From: Ectocarpus siliculosus
Taxonomy: Eukaryota; Sar; Phaeophyceae; Ectocarpales; Ectocarpaceae
NCBI GenBank assembly: GCA_000310025.1
Contig: FN649730.1
Span: forward strand, 1,596,540 to 1,607,280
Reading direction: 5' to 3'
Length of the DNA stretch: 10,741 nt
The notes beneath the pieces are model-generated. The model made no database searches, was not told the DNA's origin, and saw nothing but the letters and a program-made list of their open reading frames with translations. The stretch's first letter is position 1. The number at the start of each line of letters is the position of its first letter. Positions 7,636 to 10,741 of this stretch are shown here, one piece after another. Position numbers and translations under genes: made by a program.

Positions 7636-7696
7636 CTTCATGTAGCAAACCTTGCACTTCCCGTGGCAGTAGTGCTTGCTGTTGGGATGCGGGCAC
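7636..7696 (-). CDS. Exon D: 61-bp exon carrying Cys/His motif 1
   Basis: The acceptor CTGCTGTCGCGCCCTCAATCCAG is followed by G TGC, a phase-2 entry. It completes the Gln codon begun by CA at the end of exon C. The exon reads CPHPNSKHYCHGKCKVCYM plus K, with exactly the Cys/His/Tyr/Gly spacing of the motifs in exons F and H. The donor is AAG|GTCAGC, phase 0, less typical than GTGAGN. It lies one codon beyond the ATG after which the other two copies are cut. An extra Cys (CHGKC) is unique to this copy. Confidence 0.72.
7639..7695 (-). other. Cys/His motif copy 1 (exon D)
   Basis: CPHPNSKHYCHGKCKVCYM: C1, H3, Y9, G12, C14, C17, Y18, M19. It has the same spacing as copies 2 and 3. Four potential metal ligands are present (C1, H3, C14, C17). 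Confidence 0.8.
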
Positions 7697-8265
7697 CTGG
7701 ATTGAGGGCGCGACAGCAGCAACGTTGAAACGAGCAATCAATGGGGGAGAGTACACGAATGGCTGCGGATACACACATTGGGCACCCGGGGGACAACAGG
7801 TGTGCTGACCAGCCGTTCTCTCAAAACAAGGAGTCTGGACCATGCGAACACAGGGATACACTGCAGCTGCAAGCTAGCACTAAAGCAAATAATGATGTTC
7901 GCGAACTCCATCGATCCGGGAACAAAAATCAATATATCCCCGAACGACTCTCTCGAAAGGCCTCAGGGACCAAGGGACGAGAAAAAGAGGAACGCAACAT
8001 CCAGAACGCTGTTGTTGTCATGTTTTTCTCGTCCAAGGTCTGACGGCGGATGAGCAAGGGACGAAAAAAAAACGCTACACGAATAAACACCCCGCACTTG
8101 GTCGCCTCTCTCCCTTCCTAGAGCGAATGGATCCTTCTCCCCTATCATACCGCAAACACACCGAATCACGCCTTCTGCTCGCAACAGCGGGTAAGGAGGT
8201 CGCCCCGCACCGCACGACCGTTTTTCAAGAAAAAGAAGGCGGTTATTTTGTTCTTTTCGACTCAC
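7697..8265 (-). other. Intron C-D (569 bp)
   Basis: The donor is a near-consensus CCA|GTGAGTCG at 8265 and the acceptor CCTCAATCCAG at 7697-7699; phase 2. No other feature is recognised; the A-rich stretches are ordinary intron sequence. Confidence 0.7.
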
Positions 8266-8468
8266 TGGTCGTTGACGCCCTTGGGCCTGCCCACCAAGCG
8301 CCCTGACGTCGTCACCTCGCCGAGGGCACCCGCGACGCCAGCTCTCGCGTCACCTCCCTCCCCACCCCCAGCCGCGCCCCCCCCAGGATCGACGTCGCTA
8401 CCGCCACCGATGTTGATGTGGTTGTTGCTGCTGCTGTCGCTGTTGCACCCACTCCTGCCGACCGCAGC
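8266..8468 (-). CDS. Exon C: Gly/Ala-rich exon ending in an AT-hook-like GRPKG
   Basis: The 3' end is well defined by donor GTGAGT after GAC CA, leaving phase 2. The start is less sure: I used ACACCAAAG|GCT at 8469-8471 (phase 0), and GGTCGGCAG slightly downstream is an alternative (phase 2). The product runs from AAVGRSGCNSD through Ser/Asn and Gly/Ala/Asp-rich sequence to GRLVGRPKGVND. GRPKG at 8277-8291 matches the core of AT-hook 2 in exon H (GRPKGSKN). Splicing to exon D gives GRPKGVNDQCPH. The composition fits the rest of the gene. Confidence 0.65.
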
Positions 8469-8621
8469 CTTTGGTGTCAAAGGGAGGTGTTTTTCGGTCG
8501 TGCGGCGCCGCGAGGGGAGAAAAGGAAAGTAAGAGACGACCAGCCGAAAACACTCGCCACCACCCATTACAGAGTTACCCCGCTCATGAGCACTACGGCA
8601 TGCCACACCCGGCACGCTCAC

Positions 8622-8678
8622 CGTGGTGTGCACAGTCGATCTCTTTGCATCGTCATAAGAAGAGCCGCGGACTGACGG
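8622..8678 (-). CDS. Candidate 57-bp exon between B and C
   Basis: The donor ACG|GTGAGC at 8621 is strong and the acceptor GGAGTACAG at 8679-8681 acceptable. It is phase 0 in and out, encoding PSVRGSSYDDAKRSTVHTT, and would join exon C in frame. No motif supports it. Confidence 0.3.
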
Positions 8679-8827
8679 CTGTACTCCAATACATTGCGAG
8701 CAACTAAACCAAAGCTCTCCAGGTACACAGAGAGGCAAGCAAGGCGGCCGTAGGGTAAACTAGTCTGAAACCGCACCCCAAGGCGGTCCACAAACGTGAT
8801 GCAAACACAAAAAAATGCAACGGTTAC

Positions 8828-8992
8828 ACGTGCCGGTTTGTCGTCGAAGTCGTAACCGTCGCGAGACACGCCTCCTTCCTCCTTGCCGGCCCATCGAGCT
8901 GATCCTGCTCTTGGCCCCGGTCCCCCAGCTGCTGCTCCAGCTCCATCCTCCCGTAGGTCGGACGAGGCCGCTATTCTCCGTCGCTTGGCCCG
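8828..8992 (-). CDS. Candidate 165-bp exon between B and C
   Basis: The acceptor GATTGTAG is at 8993-8995 and the possible donor CGT|GTAACC at 8827. It has 55 open codons in phase 0. It begins RAKRRRIAASSDLRED, continues through Gly/Ala-rich sequence and ends with an acidic SRDGYDFDDKPAR. The charged composition resembles real protein, and RAKRR also occurs at the start of exon G. It needs exon B to end in phase 0 (donor GTGGGC at 9221). Confidence 0.3.
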
Positions 8993-9221
8993 CTACAATC
9001 ATAGAGGCCAAGGTTCATGCGCGGGATTCTGCCGTTATTGTTTCTTGGCCGCGAGAGAGAGAGAGAAACATGTACCCACGCGGTTCAACTACCTTCGGCA
9101 TCTATCTGGTTAGTGCACTGTTGCCGAAATAACGCACGCAAACAAAACACCGATGGCATTCAATCATTCCCCCCGTTGTTTCTTCCCGTCGCACCGGCGC
9201 ATCTATCGCTCGTTCGCCCAC

Positions 9222-10103
9222 CGCTGTGGTGTTATCCTCACTCCTTCCTCCGATGCGGACGACATCTATCCAACCTGGCCCGGCGTGCTCCCGGCACATC
9301 GTAGGCTGTTGTCGCTGCTGCTGCTGCTGCTCCTGCGGCTGTGATTGTTGTTGTTGTTGCTGCTGCTGCTGATGATGATGATGCTGTTCCTGCTGCTGTG
9401 GTTGTTGCTGCTGCTGCTGGAAACCGCGCTCCACGTCTCCGAGAAGCAAGCGAGCCGCCGCCATCACGTCGTCGAAGCGGGCTGCACTTGCCGCAGCACC
9501 GCCCACAACCGCCGTGCCATTCTCCGATCGGCCGTTGTCCACGTTCATGGCAACAGACGCGTCGCTAGCAGCAGCACTGCCACTACCGTTACTAGGCCCA
9601 ACGGAACCCGCCGCGTTCGCTGCCGCCGCCACTCCGTTGCCAGTACCGCAAGAACTAGCAGCCGCACCCACCCCCTCCCCAACGTCAACATCCATTGCCA
9701 CCTCAGCAGCACCGTCCTCTGCCGCCGCCGCGGCCGACACCCCACCGGCGGCAACGACGCCGCCCCCGCTCCCGCCGCCGTCCCCAGCGCTAGCGTCTAC
9801 CGCAGCCTCCGTCCCAACGTCCGGAGCGGGTCGCTTCCTCTTGCAGCTTCCACCCTCCCCGCCGCCGCCACCGTCCCCGTCCCCGTCTTCGGCGGCAGCC
9901 GTAGCGGGGGTTCCCGCGGCAGACACAGCGTCGCCGCCGCCGCCGCCGCCGCCGCCGCTAGCGGGGGACGGCGACGGCGGCGGCGCGTGCGTGGCCAGAC
10001 GGCTGCACCCTGATGGATGCCGGCATTCCCTGCCGGGAATATGGTGGTCCTTACAGAAGCGCGCCTTCTGGCCCTTGGCCCCCAGCGGGTCTTGACTTGG
10101 AGA
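9222..10103 (-). CDS. Exon B: rest of EsV-1-7 region, Gly/Ala-rich linker, Gln/His-rich tract
   Basis: The start is fixed by CTCTGCACTCAG|TCT at 10104-10106, phase 0, in frame with exon A. It begins SPSQDPLGAKGQKARFCKDH, completing a second EsV-1-7-type repeat, then a short CRHPSGC. This is followed by Pro, Gly8 and long Ala/Gly/Asp/Val-rich sequence with a basic CKRKRP that could be a nuclear signal. A segment of ordinary composition (RFDDVMAAARLLLGDVERGF) precedes the Gln/His tract. The exon then ends with MCREHAGPGWIDVVRIGGR. The end is uncertain: donors are GTGAGG (last base 9242, phase 1) or GTGGGC (last base 9222, phase 0, used here). Read through, the frame stops at 9102-9104. Confidence 0.72.
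9305..9419 (-). repeat. CAG/CAA and CAT/CAC triplet tract encoding poly-Gln and poly-His
   Basis: On the minus strand, CAG, CAA and CAT/CAC codons give runs of 6, 9 and 5 Gln around a His4 run. It lies within exon B in frame. Such tracts are prone to length variation. Confidence 0.85.
10005..10103 (-). other. Second EsV-1-7-type repeat, completed across intron A-B
   Basis: C-MVPD-C-T-K ends exon A and S-P-S-Q-D-P-L-G-A-K-G...F-C-K-D-H opens exon B. The spacing is C-x4-C-x18-C-x2-H. It lacks the usual 12-residue tail: the next Cys pair (CRHPSGC) comes after only six residues. The repeat is therefore slightly degenerate. Confidence 0.7.
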
Positions 10104-10550
10104 CTGAGTGCAGAGAGACGAGCATCACGGGGGGGGGCGGGGGGCCAGCAACAGGTGGCGGCAGCGTGGTGGAAATGCAGGGTGTTGAGGCGGACAGAGG
10201 CGGCGGAGCACCAGCGATGGCAAGGGGAAGACAAAAACACAAAATCACAGACACAAGACAGAGGACGAAATAAAAGGAACACGAAAAATCAACAAAAATT
10301 ACTTGTGACACAACACGGAGTTTCTGGGTGCTCTTAATGCACAAACAATAAAAAAGTCCGCACGGTTGTTGGGTGCAAAAACAATCAACACGCCAGGTAG
10401 GGCACACAACACTATTGTTTCTACGTTATCCTGGGCTTGTATCTGTGGATAGAGATGGAATTGGTATCAGCTCTTGCAATAAAATGCAACAAAACATACT
10501 TCTAATACAAATGAATTCACGCCCACAAATATTGAGCCACTCCCCCTCAC
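10104..10550 (-). other. Intron A-B (447 bp) interrupting the EsV-1-7 region
   Basis: The donor is AAG|GTGAGG at 10550 and the acceptor CTCGTCTCTCTGCACTCAG at 10104-10106; phase 0. It contains A- and T-rich stretches at 10230-10400. No other gene is seen. Confidence 0.85.
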
Positions 10551-10688
10551 CTTGGTGCAGTCCGGGACCATGCATCTTCCACGTCGGACGTTGATCATCC
10601 CCTCCTCGCTGTGCTTATGACAGAATTGCCCCTTGGATCCCGGAAAGCCAAAGGATGGGCTCTTGTTGCACCTCGCGCTTTCGCACGA
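10551..10688 (-). CDS. Exon A: EsV-1-7 repeat
   Basis: This 138-bp exon (46 codons, phase 0 in and out) starts after CCTGTTAG, preceded by a long C/T tract (the 23-G run on plus). It carries C-E-S-A-R-C, then PSFGFPGSKGQFC, then H-K-H, then a 12-residue spacer (SEEGMINVRRGR) and the next pair C-MVPD-C. The spacing is C-x4-C-x15-C-x2-H-x12-C. This fits the EsV-1-7 repeat, described as about C-x4-C-x16-C-x2-H-x12, known from a phaeovirus protein and from the Ectocarpus developmental regulator IMMEDIATE UPRIGHT. The biochemical function of the repeat is not established; metal binding is likely from the Cys/His pattern. A TAG upstream in frame shows that earlier exons or the start codon lie outside this exon, probably beyond the window. 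Confidence 0.85.
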
Positions 10689-10712
10689 CTAACAGGATCG
10701 TTGGAGGGGGGA

Positions 10713-10735
10713 GGGGGGGGGGGGGGGGGGGGGGG
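10713..10735. repeat. 23-G homopolymer at the right edge
   Basis: On the transcribed strand this is a C-run just upstream of the exon A acceptor, extending its pyrimidine tract. Its length is hard to sequence reliably. Confidence 0.85.
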
Positions 10736-10741
10736 ACCCTT

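Larger units (their letters stand above)
8469..9221 (-). other. Unresolved interval between exons B and C
   Basis: This is intronic sequence with two possible small exons (separate entries), including a GA/CT-rich stretch at 9052-9066. The B-to-C link cannot be fixed by eye because several donors and acceptors in different phases exist. If exon B is not spliced, its frame stops at 9102-9104. A break between two genes could therefore lie here. Confidence 0.4.

Noticed and set aside
8883-9113. Plus-strand frame containing SCAGFCRYCF, which resembles the G-x-C-x2-C-Y end of the Cys/His motif
   Set aside because: It lacks the C-x-H start and a convincing plus-strand gene context, and lies opposite a candidate minus exon. 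Probably chance.
10005-10688. Integrated phaeovirus DNA, suggested by the EsV-1-7 repeat
   Set aside because: EsV-1-7 repeats are common in normal brown algal genes. This one sits in small spliced exons joined to host-like low-complexity sequence, and no viral replication or structural gene is visible.

Overview
This window looks like nuclear DNA of a brown alga (Phaeophyceae, Ectocarpus-like). It is GC-rich and has many homopolymer and triplet runs. Its coding exons are rich in Ala, Gly, Ser, Pro and Gln and are split by introns of about 0.2-1.6 kb with GT-AG ends. Near the right edge is an EsV-1-7 cysteine/histidine repeat, a family greatly expanded in brown algae and named after a protein of the phaeovirus EsV-1. 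No bacterial-type operon, tRNA, rRNA or CRISPR array was seen, and I saw no convincing plus-strand gene.

I read almost the whole window as one minus-strand gene, or possibly two adjacent ones, entering at 10741 and leaving at 1. In transcription order the exons are: A 10551-10688 (EsV-1-7 repeat); B about 9222/9242-10103 (rest of EsV-1-7, then Gly/Ala- and Gln/His-rich); two weak candidates at 8828-8992 and 8622-8678; C 8266-8468 (GRPKG AT-hook-like end); D 7636-7696 (Cys/His motif 1); E 5982-6049 (EsV-1-7-like half repeat); F 5480-5765 (basic, Ala and Ser/Gln repeats, Cys/His motif 2); G 4727-5106 (first half of a PHD finger); H 2434-4339 (second half of the PHD finger, three AT-hooks, Cys/His motif 3); I 1-1829 (about 609 codons of low-complexity sequence, open to the window edge). 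The splice phases agree at every junction I could fix, and the PHD finger is complete only after splicing G to H.

The most notable feature is a 19-residue motif, C-x-H-x5-Y-x2-G-x-C-x2-C-Y-M. It occurs three times, each time at the end of an exon that enters in phase 2 and leaves in phase 0 (D, F, H). This points to duplication of an exon module. The predicted product combines EsV-1-7 repeat, Cys/His motifs, PHD finger and AT-hooks, which suggests a nuclear chromatin or DNA-binding protein. I do not recognise that combination as a named protein. Exon B to exon C is the weakest link, and a two-gene model (A-D, then F-I) cannot be excluded from sequence alone.
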